Below are positions 10,395 through 20,418 of a stretch of 64,000 nt of DNA, piece by piece. Within the stretch, counting starts at the first letter, position 1, and each line of letters opens with the position of its first letter. The stretch comes from Lojkania enalia. Taxonomy: Eukaryota > Ascomycota > Dothideomycetes > Pleosporales. The stretch lies in NCBI GenBank assembly GCA_010094045.1, contig ML986696.1, positions 80,297-144,296 of the forward strand, given 5' to 3'. The translations under genes were made by a program, and so were the position numbers. The notes under the pieces were generated by a model that was not told where the DNA came from, searched no databases, and saw only the letters and a list, made by a program, of their open reading frames with translations.

Positions 10395-12284
10395 ATGGCT
10401 GTTGTAGCAGGAAATTTTGATTTTGTGAATCTTCTAATACAGCGCTCCGTCGATCTGGATGCAACGGGCTATTGTCAAGGAAGTCCACTCCAAACTGGGG
10501 CTCGATTCGGTCATTTTAAAATCGCTAAGAAACTAATAGACGTAGGTGCCAAGGTTGATCTTGTCGGCGGCAGGTACCAGACGGCTGTGAGAGCGGCAGT
10601 AACTGGGGAACACATCCAGATGCTGGAGTTGCTGGTAAAGGACGGTGCCAACGTCAATTTAAAGAGGAAAAAATCAAGTTTGCGGACGCTCCAGCTTGCA
10701 ATCCAGCGTCGCAACTTGGAAATTGTCCAATGTCGTCTTCAAAACGGGGCAGATGTAAACGATAGCACTGAGAAAGAAAATCCATATTTTGTATCTGCTT
10801 GCGCAATGGAGGAACTAGCCATTGCAGAGTTATTGATTGCATCAGGCGCCGACGTAAATGCACCAGGGAGGCCTACAATGACCAAATCTATATTCGAAGT
10901 TGCAGTAACGCCACTACATATTACTTGCCATAATGGATCAACGGAACTGGTTAAGCTGCTCGTTAGTCATGGCGCTAACGTAAACACTCAGATAGAAACC
11001 CAAGGCACACCTCTACAAGCCGCAGCAACTCATGGAAAGACACTTCTAGTCGATCTCCCACTAGAATTAGGGGCTAGTTTCACACCTTCAGTCATAATCG
11101 AAGATGCTCGCAAAGGCCAAACGAAGATTGTACAGGCTCTCTTGAGCAATACCGTAACTGACATATCTCTTCTACCACCGGCGCTCGAAGCCGCGTGTAG
11201 AGGGAAGCAATTGGATACTATCAGATACCTACTTGAGGAGCTTGTTGACACAGTTTTCGAGGAACAAGCGCTTTGCGCCGCGGAAATAGCAGCATGCAAA
11301 GTTCGAAACGACAAAATTGTGCAGCTAATACTAGATCTTGATTCGTCCCCATTGAATGATATTCTAGCTGCTGCAACTGCGGCGGGACTGATTGGCAGTG
11401 TCAATCTTATCGCAAATGGAATCGATCCAAACAGGATTAATAATAACGGAGACCTTCCACTGCATATCGCGAGTTTCTACCTACGACTTGATCTTGTGAA
11501 CCTCATCCTAGAAGCAGGTATGAACACGAACACAAAGACTGCAAGACATGGCGATCTAATACGAAATGCACTCGAAAGATGCCTTGCATTCATGACCCAA
11601 ACCCTAAAGAAATCTAGTCCGATAAAGGATATTACATGGCAACTGCTGCAGAATCATATATATCAGATTACAGATTGGGCACGGGAGAAGGAAGATGAAC
11701 GTGCTCTAATAGAAACGTCCGACTCTGGCTTGGAACTTGATGAAGTTATATTCGATTACTCCTCTGCCTTCCTACCTCATGTACCCGGACTCGAAGAGTT
11801 TCATCAATGCTCGAAGATCATACAGATTCTTTTTGGTCATGGGGCACGCCTTGATACCACAGCAGAACCTTTTGGTAACCATCTCCACCTTGCAGCACAT
11901 CTTGGCCATCAAAGCTGGGTACAAAATTTCCTTGACATGGGAATGGATGTTAATGGCATTTTTGGCGACTTTGAGACACCTCCACTAGCTACATTTTTCG
12001 GAAATCAAGTGGAAATCGCAAAGTGTCTCATCAGGTTTAGTGCAGACGTTAATTACAAGTCTGAGGTACACGGTTCTGTGCTTTTTGTTGTCTATAGCAA
12101 GATAAGGATCTTAGGGGGGAAGAAAACGAAGGAATTTGCGGCATTGCTTCAGGCGCATGGTGCCCAGATAAGCATTGACGCGATACCTGCGGCACTACAA
12201 GAGTCATTGGATGTTGCTAGTGATGCATCCACGGCCTCAGAAGTCAATTCTGATATCACTATAGCCCGATTCAATTTTATTTGA
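10395..12284 (+). CDS. Open ankyrin-repeat block at the 3' end of the NLR relic
   Basis: This is an uninterrupted frame of 629 residues from the ATG at 10395; the frame itself is open from 10296. Ankyrin units are clear, for example TPLHITCHNGSTELVKLLVS and LHLAAHLGHQSWVQNFLDMG. The frame continues that of 9174-10292 with a single TAA at 10293 between them, so it is the C-terminal part of the decayed NLR and not an independent gene by origin. Whether it is transcribed and translated alone cannot be told from sequence. Staying open for 1.9 kb beside heavily broken sequence is notable. No signal peptide or other domain is visible, and the C-terminal tail is acidic. Confidence 0.45.
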   Translation: MAVVAGNFDFVNLLIQRSVDLDATGYCQGSPLQTGARFGHFKIAKKLIDVGAKVDLVGGRYQTAVRAAVTGEHIQMLELLVKDGANVNLKRKKSSLRTLQLAIQRRNLEIVQCRLQNGADVNDSTEKENPYFVSACAMEELAIAELLIASGADVNAPGRPTMTKSIFEVAVTPLHITCHNGSTELVKLLVSHGANVNTQIETQGTPLQAAATHGKTLLVDLPLELGASFTPSVIIEDARKGQTKIVQALLSNTVTDISLLPPALEAACRGKQLDTIRYLLEELVDTVFEEQALCAAEIAACKVRNDKIVQLILDLDSSPLNDILAAATAAGLIGSVNLIANGIDPNRINNNGDLPLHIASFYLRLDLVNLILEAGMNTNTKTARHGDLIRNALERCLAFMTQTLKKSSPIKDITWQLLQNHIYQITDWAREKEDERALIETSDSGLELDEVIFDYSSAFLPHVPGLEEFHQCSKIIQILFGHGARLDTTAEPFGNHLHLAAHLGHQSWVQNFLDMGMDVNGIFGDFETPPLATFFGNQVEIAKCLIRFSADVNYKSEVHGSVLFVVYSKIRILGGKKTKEFAALLQAHGAQISIDAIPAALQESLDVASDASTASEVNSDITIARFNFI

Positions 12285-12739
12285 ATCTAGAAGACAGCAT
12301 TGTTCAAATCCAAATCACCTCTCGAACATTTGATTATCCATCGCGCGGCTATTTTCACGGCACTTAAAGTCACACGATTCGTGACAAGGATTAATCGAAT
12401 TCTTTCGTTTTTAACCAAGAGGTCATAATATTGGGGAGAATCCTTTAGGATACATCCACTCGCGACCAAATTCCTTTATTTTACCACCCTTTGAATACGT
12501 GTCTAGTCTCATACGGTCTAGGGCGAGTGGCATTGCCTCTTCGTCATCGTGTCAACCTCCCTATTGATGGATTTCCATTGTAGCTAGGACCGGGGTTCGT
12601 ATTAAATCATCTCGAAATAGACATAATATGTCCTATAGTAGAAAGGGTGTAGTGAAGGCGATTCGTTCACCTCGTGGCATCGAGATCCGGCATTGTCACA
12701 TGTTTCTACTATCCTATTATAGTTGGTCTGTTTTCGGGC
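12285..12739. other. Intergenic, no gene recognised
   Basis: This lies between the 3' end of the ankyrin block and the readable minus-strand tail of the DUF3669 locus. It is AT-rich with scattered stops in all frames. It should include 3' untranslated sequence of both loci. Confidence 0.45.
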
Positions 12740-13102
12740 CTATATAGTCTCGCCATCGCCAGCTTCTGCCGAGGCAGGCCACTTACCCTCCTTCAATACA
12801 TCAATATTTGCCTCAGCAATTGATGGTCCCTGATACGCGACAGGCATCATTGAGGGCTCGATCAAGATCCATTGCCTAAAATTCCACCATGACCGCATGT
12901 ACCCCGACTATTTATCATCTGACCATTATATGCACTCCAATATTGTCTGTTTATCCCTTGCCTTCAGATTGCTTAACTGTTTCCCCTTCTCTTCGATCTT
13001 TTCGATGAACCCTATAGGGAGATGTCCTTGGGACTCTAAAATTCCGTTTCGATTGACCAAGATGCTTTTGCTCGTGTTTAAGTAGCGCTCTCGAAATATG
13101 CC
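12740..13102 (-). pseudogene. Readable in-frame tail after the DUF3669 stop
   Basis: Minus-strand reading continues in the same frame after the TGA at 13105-13103. It gives 58 codons (GIFRERYLNTSKSIL and onwards) up to a TAA at 12928-12926. The text fits the expected end of a DUF3669 protein, where a Trp followed by an F-x-x-R/K-Y motif is usual. The frame then runs on through a TAG at 12910-12908 to a TAG at 12742-12740, with non-random text such as SMMPVAYQGPSIAEANIDVL. I do not recognise this second part; it may be the relic of another gene. Confidence 0.5.
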
Positions 13103-13939
13103 TCAGAGGATATCCTCGGCATTCGTAAGTCCGGCTGGTCGCGGGTAGTAGGGGTCATTCCTGTAAAATGCATCTACGGCTTGATCGAGTCCATCCTCTT
13201 CCATTGCCAGTGGTTTACATGACTCATAATCCAGGAGCCATATGTTATGAGGCCCGAGCAACTCCGACTTGAAAGATGTCGCTGAGCATTGAGGATAGTC
13301 TGCCATCAGCACTAAGACAAACTCCACGCCGTTCGCATCGATTTCGGCGCACCAATGCAATTGGGCCAGGGCGTCCGCTAGAGCTAAAGAGTACCCCATT
13401 ATATCAAGCCGCATCTCCTCCATCCGGTCCACATGCAGTAAGTAATTCCGCAGAGTGAAGGGCATTAAAGTAAGCTTCCGAGTGCTAGGCTTCCGACGAC
13501 GCCCAAGATACAGCCGTGTAATGCAATCTTGATCCTGTGGATTTGCTCGAACAGCACTCTTCAGCGTCTCCGGGCAATAGTGCTCGATCAACGTTTCCCT
13601 CACTTCAGAAGGCATGGGTGGAATGCGCTCGGTTTTAATTAACCGACATGGATGAGTGATTTCGTATTCAGGGAATCGTTTCTGATTTTCTTTCCACCAA
13701 GGGTCATGAGTTTCGATGATGCCGTAGCAGGAGGTGATGCGAATAGGCATACGAGAAACCTTATCGAGTGAGTCGAGTATCCGGGATTGAACTTGCATAT
13801 GCACACGGAATTCATCTTGAACTGACCGCCCTGCATTGTTCTCTTCAGACTTGTAGACAACTGAGGTACCGACCAACGTCCAGACTCTTCCACAGGCGCC
13901 GCGGCCAATGCACTTAAAGAGGCCGCCGTCTTGATTCAT
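13103..13939 (-). CDS. DUF3669-family kinase-like protein, truncated by a TGA
   Basis: The frame is 278 residues from an ATG at 13939. A glycine-rich loop-like start (IGRGACGRVW) and a following VYKSEE resemble a protein-kinase N-lobe. The C-terminal half has the DUF3669 signature: MPFTLRNYLLHVDRMEE, the stretch ALAQLHWCAEIDANGVEFVL, then WLLDYESCKPLAMEEDG and FYRNDPYYPRP. The function of the family is not known. The frame stops at TGA 13105-13103 where relatives have a Trp, and 58 further codons remain readable behind it, so this allele appears to have lost its end. The upstream TTG-initiated extension with a hydrophobic stretch was rejected. The gene lies between an NLR relic and an ankyrin gene, which is suggestive but proves nothing. 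Confidence 0.68.
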   Translation of the reverse strand: MNQDGGLFKCIGRGACGRVWTLVGTSVVYKSEENNAGRSVQDEFRVHMQVQSRILDSLDKVSRMPIRITSCYGIIETHDPWWKENQKRFPEYEITHPCRLIKTERIPPMPSEVRETLIEHYCPETLKSAVRANPQDQDCITRLYLGRRRKPSTRKLTLMPFTLRNYLLHVDRMEEMRLDIMGYSLALADALAQLHWCAEIDANGVEFVLVLMADYPQCSATSFKSELLGPHNIWLLDYESCKPLAMEEDGLDQAVDAFYRNDPYYPRPAGLTNAEDIL

Positions 13940-14644
13940 AGTGATGGTGAGTATGATGAGTACTAGATTTGATAAAATGTGATAGATGTGCAAAGTGTAA
14001 GTTAAATGAACGATAAGTCCGGGGATTGGAGAGCGTAAAATAATGGACAGCTTAAATACTCATCTCGAGGCAATTCTGGGAAGTTCCAAGGTACCTACCG
14101 CTCTGGTAACCACGGTAGTCACTGCTATTTTGGCATGGTATCTATAATGGTTGCCCTCAACTGCATGCTTATTAAAATGAAATATGATGTGACTTTAGGA
14201 ACCTGGATAGCTAGAAGCCTTTAATGCTGAGTAGAGACGGGATCAAAACCACATGGCTATCACCAGTCATTAACTCAACAAAACACCTAGTACAACTAGG
14301 AGAGATTCTTTCAAAGAATCCCCGCAAGATTGAATTTATGCACGCCTGCCTTAGTCTGATTGGCTGATATCCTTTGACCCTGACGGGATTACTTGAATTG
14401 ACCGGAGTAGATGTGAACTACATATTGACCCACACAAATTTTCGTAAGAGTTTTGTCTACACCACAATTTGCATTCACTAGGGTCTAAGCCCGGCCCTGT
14501 CTGGATTTGAATCTCAAATTTATTGTTAGGTATTTTAAGCCAAATTACATACATTGCCCCCCCCATTTCAACTTCAAGTCTGTATCTTCTCCCTTGAATT
14601 GCCAATTTCAGCTTGTACTAAAGCAGACGAAGCATTTCTGGTTT
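13940..14644. other. Intergenic, no gene recognised
   Basis: This holds the promoter side of the DUF3669 gene and the 3' flank of the ankyrin gene. A minus-strand frame at 14351-14605 has no family resemblance and was not accepted. Confidence 0.45.
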
Positions 14645-17115
14645 TTATTGGTAATCTAATGGAGACGGGGTTCCGGTAGTAGGAACGCCTCCGAGCGTTG
14701 CTTTCTCGACACTTAACTTTGCTAAGTCCTGGACAACTTCAGCATACTCTGGCGGAGTAGAGAACTGGTCGGCGCTTGAGTCTTTGCTGGAATCTGCCCA
14801 GCTGGTCTCCGATGAGTCCAGCGAGCTCAACACGCTAAGTAAATGCTCGAAAACGACAACTAGACTCAGTGTCTTGTCAGGCCGTTTCGAAAGGACGTCC
14901 GAAGGGGAATGGCCTTTATCATTCTTGGTAAAAATTTCGATGGCATGTGGATGCCTTTGCTCCAAGGCACGAAACATAGGGATGTCTCCGTGAGCTGCTG
15001 CAACGTGAAGTACAGTGTCTCCATTTTTGGTGCGAGCAAGAACATTAGCGCCCGCTTCAAGAAGAAATATCGCCGCATTCAGACGGTTGTGGAGCAATGC
15101 GAATAGTAGCGGCGTATAACCCTCGTTATCTTCAATCTCAAGCGAGGCATGGTGTTCGACGAGAAAAGCGGCTGGCCACACCATATCATTCCAGATAGCG
15201 TAATGTAGAGGAGTTTGTCCTTTGTGATTTCGTACATTAACCTCGACTTTGGACATTACCAGAGGTAGCAATTGTACTGAAGGGTCTGCGTGTGTCCAGG
15301 CAGCATAGTGTAACGGTGTGGTACCCAAACAATTCCTTGCCGAGGGATCTGCACCGTACTGCAAGAGCAATTTCGTGCATGCATTTTCCTTTCCTTCAAT
15401 AGCCCAATGTAGGGCAGTTTCGCCTAATTTTGACGTAGCACATGGATTAGCACCATGTCGAAGTAGCAACTCAACAGCTACGGAGTCGCCTTGTGTGGCC
15501 GCCCAAAACAACGGCGTCTGCCCTGCCGAATCGGGTTCATTAACTTCCTTGTCCGTTACTGCCAAGAAGGATCTGAGGTCTAGGTCGGCCAGCTTGAGAA
15601 CAATTTTGTGAAGGACCGTGAGTTGGAATCTGTTAAAGATATCCATTTCAAGAGATCTAATCAATTGGTTGAATTCTCCCTGTTCACTGACATCTCCAGT
15701 AAATGCTAGTTGGAGCATATTCTCTGCCGGTGAGCTGATAGATATTAGCTCTCCACTAATAATGGGATCTGTAGTAAGCTTACAAATAAAATCGATCTTC
15801 ATGAAATGGATCGGATCCGGCAGATAGTAGCAATTTGACAACCTCCATTTGACGATTGTCAACCGCTCTCTGGTCAAGAAAATTAACCAATAACATCTTA
15901 AGAGAGAACATATAATTGAACGAACCTGTAATATGGAGACGCCAGTGCCATACTCTTCATCGAAGGGGGACGCAAGACCTTGCTTAAATAACATCTTGAT
16001 TCCATCGATGTTTCCGTTGCCGGCATAAAGAAGTATATCCGCTTTCGGATCACATGCTCGAGGGACCTTGATGACTAGCTCGGGGCCATTCATATTAGAG
16101 ACACTGGCCATCAAGCTAAACACTCGCATAAGGAACCAGGACGGAAAGTAATAGCGAAATCTTAATGATGCATTGTCCCCGCGTCGGCAATCTCGACGAT
16201 TGCAAGAAGGAGAGAAGAAAGGCAACGCAGTGTATCCTACAAAGAGTGTGCCCAAGAATTTGTTGAGATGCGCCGGCGTACGAAATTGCGATATCCTATG
16301 GTAGTTGCAACTACAATTATGACACACTCTAGACCGTAGTTGAGAAACTTGGAGATATATTCCGATCGCATTCGAATATTCATTTCCGCTCTTAGTCACG
16401 AGAGATTGAACTTGGCTTTCTTTTTGGGCCATTGAAGATTTCGAAGGTACATCATAGTCGGAGTCAACTTCCTCAATCATAGTGTCAACGTCAAGCTTAG
16501 GGCAGATATCCTCAAGATACGTGAGTGCTGGAGTATTCTCTGCTCTTGCGATGGATGGCGATGTTGGATCCAGACGGCTTTCTGATTGGACAAGTACTGG
16601 AGTCGTTACTATTGACATAGACTCAATCCGTAGTAAGACTCGAGTCAGGTCAAGACTAAAAGGCCCGTGGTCAGCCACTAAACTGCCATTTTGAGATAAT
16701 ATAGTACTGACGAATTTGCTGCTCCCCAGGCTGCTATGATGTCTAGTTTTGCCTCTGATAGTTCTCGCCGAATCTGAAGCACTGTGTCCTTCTCCTGTAT
16801 CCACCTAATGCGATAGAAAATGCTCGTTCGCCTATTGGATCCTTTTGGTCGGAAGCATTTCTCAGCTATGCTCTTCAACTGTAGAAGCTTGCTGTTCGCT
16901 TTCGTGAACAACCGTTCTAAGGGCCTTAGGTCGTAATTGACTCGATGCAGATACGCTGCCTGAATTTCTGCCAACACCGCTTGGAAATCCGAGACCTCGT
17001 TGACAAGCGAACGCAATTCGACTGGAGCTTTACGGAGGCTTGAAATAACCCTTAAAGATTGGATAACAGTTTCCGAGATTGTTAACGAGGACGCAATGAT
17101 GGAATATGGATCCAT
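14645..17115 (-). CDS. Fungal_N (HeLo-like) plus ankyrin-repeat protein
   Basis: Exons 17115-16712, 16655-15926 and 15865-14645 give 784 residues. Intron 1 (GTCAGT...TTTTAG, 56 nt) is needed to join the frames. Intron 2 (GTTCGT...AG, 60 nt) is in frame, so it would be translated if retained. Residues 1-135 are helical (start MDPYSIIASSLTISETVIQS, then FQAVLAEIQAAYL) and match the N-terminal domain of fungal STAND proteins, related to the HeLo class of membrane-active cell-death domains. A conserved middle part is rich in Cys and aromatic residues. The last third has about six good ankyrin repeats such as GETALHWAIEGKENACTKLL. No NACHT domain lies between. It is divergent from the HET gene at 18007. 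A role in incompatibility or cell death is inference. Confidence 0.82.
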
Positions 17116-18006
17116 GGGCGACTAGGGGTCTATCCACGTTATTTTCCTTCGGTGGAGCCAGTTTTAAGCTTGATTTTGGTGGATGCAAGTTTGTGTAACT
17201 GCCAAAGTACGCAACAGGTTTGAGGGATCAACTGGAGTTTTTCAGCCTTGAGGAAGTGGGGTGAGACGAGAACGACAAAGTCTCTGCTTGGCGTGGCGTT
17301 CAGCCGAATTCAAATGGATCTCAACCCTTCCGCTCTTGATAACGGAGTCGTAAAACTGCATTCTCTTTTGTGCATCGTCCCAAAACCTGGAAATATTGAG
17401 AATTAGTCCCTCATACATTCTGCTGTAAGAATCATATTATCAGCTCATTCTATCTTTCTTTCCTTTCATGCTCTTTTTATGCAGCTATACCTACACGATA
17501 GCAGCTTCCTGCGGTGCTTAGACCTGTAGAAAATTTGTTTTGTCTTATATTCCTGTAGGATCACGATAAAATATTTGCGACAGCCAAAAGCTGAGTGAAG
17601 GACAAGATGAAAACCAAAGATGCGGGGGACTTCCAGTCTTGTGCCCCGATCAGGCAATAAGCGGCAAGCAAGGCTTGATTGACGATACAGAAAAGCAATC
17701 AGATATAAATATCTACTATCCATATAGAGATATCTATGGTTCGTTTCGAGTGCTTTTATAGTCATTATAAAAAAAACTAGGTAGTGCTATAAAGTGGTAG
17801 ATGCCAGCCTCGGCAGTGCTTCTAACTTTTACAGTTCCATAAGGAATTGACTAGGCTGGAAACACGCTAACCCCGACCGTGCCAAGAAGATCATTCCAAT
17901 GACAGCTCACTTGCACAGTCCATTCTCTCTTAGCAAAGGCATGTTATTCTCCACCGCCTAAAACAGTAAATCCTTGAACTGTAAATCTTTATCAAGCATC
18001 TACTCA
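17116..18006. promoter_or_regulatory. Shared divergent promoter region, ankyrin and HET genes
   Basis: This 891-bp stretch separates the start codons of the minus-strand Fungal_N-ankyrin gene and the plus-strand HET gene. It has no accepted coding frame. It must hold both promoters, and bidirectional control is possible. Short AT-rich blocks lie near 17690-17790. No specific operator could be identified by eye. Confidence 0.5.
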
Positions 18007-19755
18007 ATGAGTCCCTATGGTCGAGTGCTTGACTCTAAGCGGAAGGAAATTCGTGTCCTCATCCTTCAGCCTGCCAATAGCGAATTACCAGTCCAATGCT
18101 CGACAGAGACAGTATCTCTACTAGATCATCCGCAATATGAAGCTTTATCCTATGTCTGGGGAGATGCATCTATAACGCAGATTATCTATTTTGACGGGTC
18201 TCCTTTCCCTGTTACCAAAAACCTTGCTGTTGCTCTTCACCATCTTCGGCTCCCCGAAAAACCACGCAAAATTTGGATAGACGCTCTATGCATTAACCAG
18301 AAGAATACACAAGAGCGCAACGACCAAGTTCAGATGATGGGAGACATTTACAGGAATGCGAATCCCGTGCTGATATGGCTTGGCGAGGCGGATAAGGAAA
18401 TTGATGAAGGCTTTGAATTGGTCTTGGCGGCAGGAAAAGAGACCGATATTCCAGAGGACTCCGAACGTAAACTAATTGCTTTTTACATAAATTTGGTTGA
18501 AAGGCACTGGTTTAATCGTCTGTGGACAGTGCAAGAATTGGCATTGGCCAATCGCGATCCTTTGATCGGCTGTGGATTCAAGTGGACTACTTGGAGTGTC
18601 CTGTTCCGGGTATGGCAGAGAGTCGCATTAAATCAATTTAGGGAGATGGGCATGACTATTCCGACACAAAATACTAAAGAATCCGCTGATAATGAGGAGT
18701 CAGAAGTCCGCCCAAATGGGATCAAAATCGATCTTTTGAACAACCTACGCACTGCTGTCCATAACAATGGGGGCGAAACCTTGCGAAATCTGTTGCTCAA
18801 TACGGTCTCTTCGAATGCAACCGAACCAAAAGACAGAATATATGCTTTGAGGGGAATGATGCTGCCAAATGACCGAGAAGGCATTCGCGTGGATTATGAT
18901 AGGTCTTTGGGGATAGTTTATGCCGAAGCTGTATCACAACTATTTCAGAAAACCAATGGACCCTTTTTCTTGTCCGGTGTAGAATTGGCAGGACCAGCAA
19001 ACAGCGATAGCTCATATCCGTCCTGGGTTCCAACATTTGGGAGTAAATCATTGCTCAGCCCGACGCGCTTACATCCTCCAGGTATTGGAGTATCAGGAGC
19101 TGGCAGTAATTGTGAGAATGGAGTCGTAGATGAAGATCTCAAAACACTTCGTGTAAGAGGCATGTATATTGATCATATCCTAGAAAAATGTGAATTTGGT
19201 GATGAGGACAATTACTTAAGCCGATTAGGAAAGGTTGACATTCTAGCAAGCAAAGCACGTGAATTGGCGGCATCTACTAGGGGATTCAGGTCCTACTTGA
19301 GCGCATTTAAATGCAAAGAACCGGTTTGGAGAACATTAGTCGCAAATAAAAAGTATAGTGGTGGAACCCGTGAACCAGCCCCTGAATCTTACGAACAGAT
19401 GTACGAATCGCTTCTAAGGGATCAGCATGGCCACTACCTAGATGGGGATGAAGATTTCACTCGAGAGTATAAACTTGCGTTGATGAACACTTTGCAATCC
19501 AATTGCTTCTTCATTACAGCCACAGGCTTCTACGGGATCGGGTTGAAGTCCGTTCGGAAAGGCGATCAATTGGCAATATGGTTTGGGGCACCTGCCCCCT
19601 TCGTTCTTCGACCGCATGCAACAGATCATGGAGAAGATTCTGCAGTTTATTCCGCTCTCGGTATAGCTTATATGGCTGGCATTATGGATGGCGAAATGGT
19701 GGATGAGGTATATTGCGAGGATCTAGAAGACGATATCACGTTTGTTGTTCAGTAG
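18007..19755 (+). CDS. HET-domain (heterokaryon incompatibility) protein
   Basis: A single exon of 582 residues from the ATG at 18007; the frame also extends 11 codons upstream to a TTG that is not a likely start. The HET domain (PF06985) occupies about residues 45-190, with YEALSYVWGD, then IWIDALCINQKNTQERNDQV and MMGDIYRNANPVLIWLG. The C-terminal two thirds match the usual long HET proteins, including RIYALRGM and YPSWVPTF. HET domains trigger growth arrest or cell death when unlike individuals fuse, and the domain is structurally related to TIR. No lesions are seen. No NACHT or WD repeats are present, so any recognition partner must be another protein. The divergent ankyrin gene is one candidate, which is inference. 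Confidence 0.93.
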   Translation: MSPYGRVLDSKRKEIRVLILQPANSELPVQCSTETVSLLDHPQYEALSYVWGDASITQIIYFDGSPFPVTKNLAVALHHLRLPEKPRKIWIDALCINQKNTQERNDQVQMMGDIYRNANPVLIWLGEADKEIDEGFELVLAAGKETDIPEDSERKLIAFYINLVERHWFNRLWTVQELALANRDPLIGCGFKWTTWSVLFRVWQRVALNQFREMGMTIPTQNTKESADNEESEVRPNGIKIDLLNNLRTAVHNNGGETLRNLLLNTVSSNATEPKDRIYALRGMMLPNDREGIRVDYDRSLGIVYAEAVSQLFQKTNGPFFLSGVELAGPANSDSSYPSWVPTFGSKSLLSPTRLHPPGIGVSGAGSNCENGVVDEDLKTLRVRGMYIDHILEKCEFGDEDNYLSRLGKVDILASKARELAASTRGFRSYLSAFKCKEPVWRTLVANKKYSGGTREPAPESYEQMYESLLRDQHGHYLDGDEDFTREYKLALMNTLQSNCFFITATGFYGIGLKSVRKGDQLAIWFGAPAPFVLRPHATDHGEDSAVYSALGIAYMAGIMDGEMVDEVYCEDLEDDITFVVQ

Positions 19756-20418
19756 TAAAGCAGGTAGTACAAGAGATATTATGTGCTTAATTAGAGCTTT
19801 GAGTTCATGGTTGCCATTGTCGTCCAACTACTTTCCTTAAAACCACTCTAGAACTGCAGACCTCAATATAGGACAATGGGTTACTAAAAATTGTATAGGG
19901 ATTCTAACTGAATACATAATATCGACATGTATGAATGGACGCGAGAACTAAGCATGAAAAAGCTTCCGAGTAAATTTTTGTTCTATGTACACTGCAGTTT
20001 AGTGCATCAATTACACCTACGCTAGAGCCAACTAGCTAACCAATAACAGCTAAAATATGGAATCAAATAGGTTAATTGCTATAGAAGAATCAGCTGAAAC
20101 TGAAAAGGCCGCCCACGTATTTATTCAAGCCACGTGCTAGCTTGTCGTCACATCAGTAAGCGGCTATAAACCGTAACGAAAACAGATGTGTGACGATATC
20201 GGGAGCACCACCCACACCGCCCTTGGCGCGAAGTAAGCTTAAATTGTAGCTTAATCTATTGTGCATGGATATTCCAAGCTTGTAGCACGTATCACAGCAA
20301 CTCGGAATAATCAGCCTCTCACGGGCTCTTTTTAAGCCGCCGCAAGTGGGGACCCGAGGCCACCATATATCTCAACCGCCCAGTCCGCAAACATTCCAGT
20401 TATTTTTTGTTTTCAAAA
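19756..20418. other. Intergenic with promoter of the NTF2-like gene
   Basis: No coding frame was recognised. A TATA-like ATATAT stretch at about 20365 precedes the ATG at 20419. A CACGTG-containing segment lies near 20131. Confidence 0.45.

Larger units (their letters stand above)
4845..12284 (+). pseudogene. Decayed NACHT-ankyrin NLR (STAND) gene, whole locus
   Basis: Read frame by frame, the locus gives one protein in order: an N-terminal domain of the NWD-NACHT type, a NACHT NTPase and a long run of ankyrin repeats ending at 12284. The pieces are separated by many lesions. Clear in-frame stops lie at 5259, 5307, 5421, 5496, 5626, 8144, 9888, 9894 and 10293; eight of the nine are TAA or TAG and one is TGA. 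Frameshifts lie near 5575, 7066-7228, 7500, in an A8 run at 7798-7805, near 7880, at 8350 and between 9012 and 9174. One ordinary intron (6486-6531) still reads correctly. Such proteins are fungal NOD-like receptors thought to sense non-self. This copy cannot make a full-length protein, although its 3' block stays open. Confidence 0.85.

Noticed and set aside
13940..13993. An N-terminal hydrophobic extension of the DUF3669 frame that looks like a signal peptide.
   Set aside because: It begins with TTG, and the family normally starts just before the glycine-rich loop, matching the ATG at 13939.
17974..18006. An upstream TTG-started extension of the HET frame.
   Set aside because: TTG is an unlikely start in this setting and the ATG at 18007 precedes the conserved part at the usual distance.
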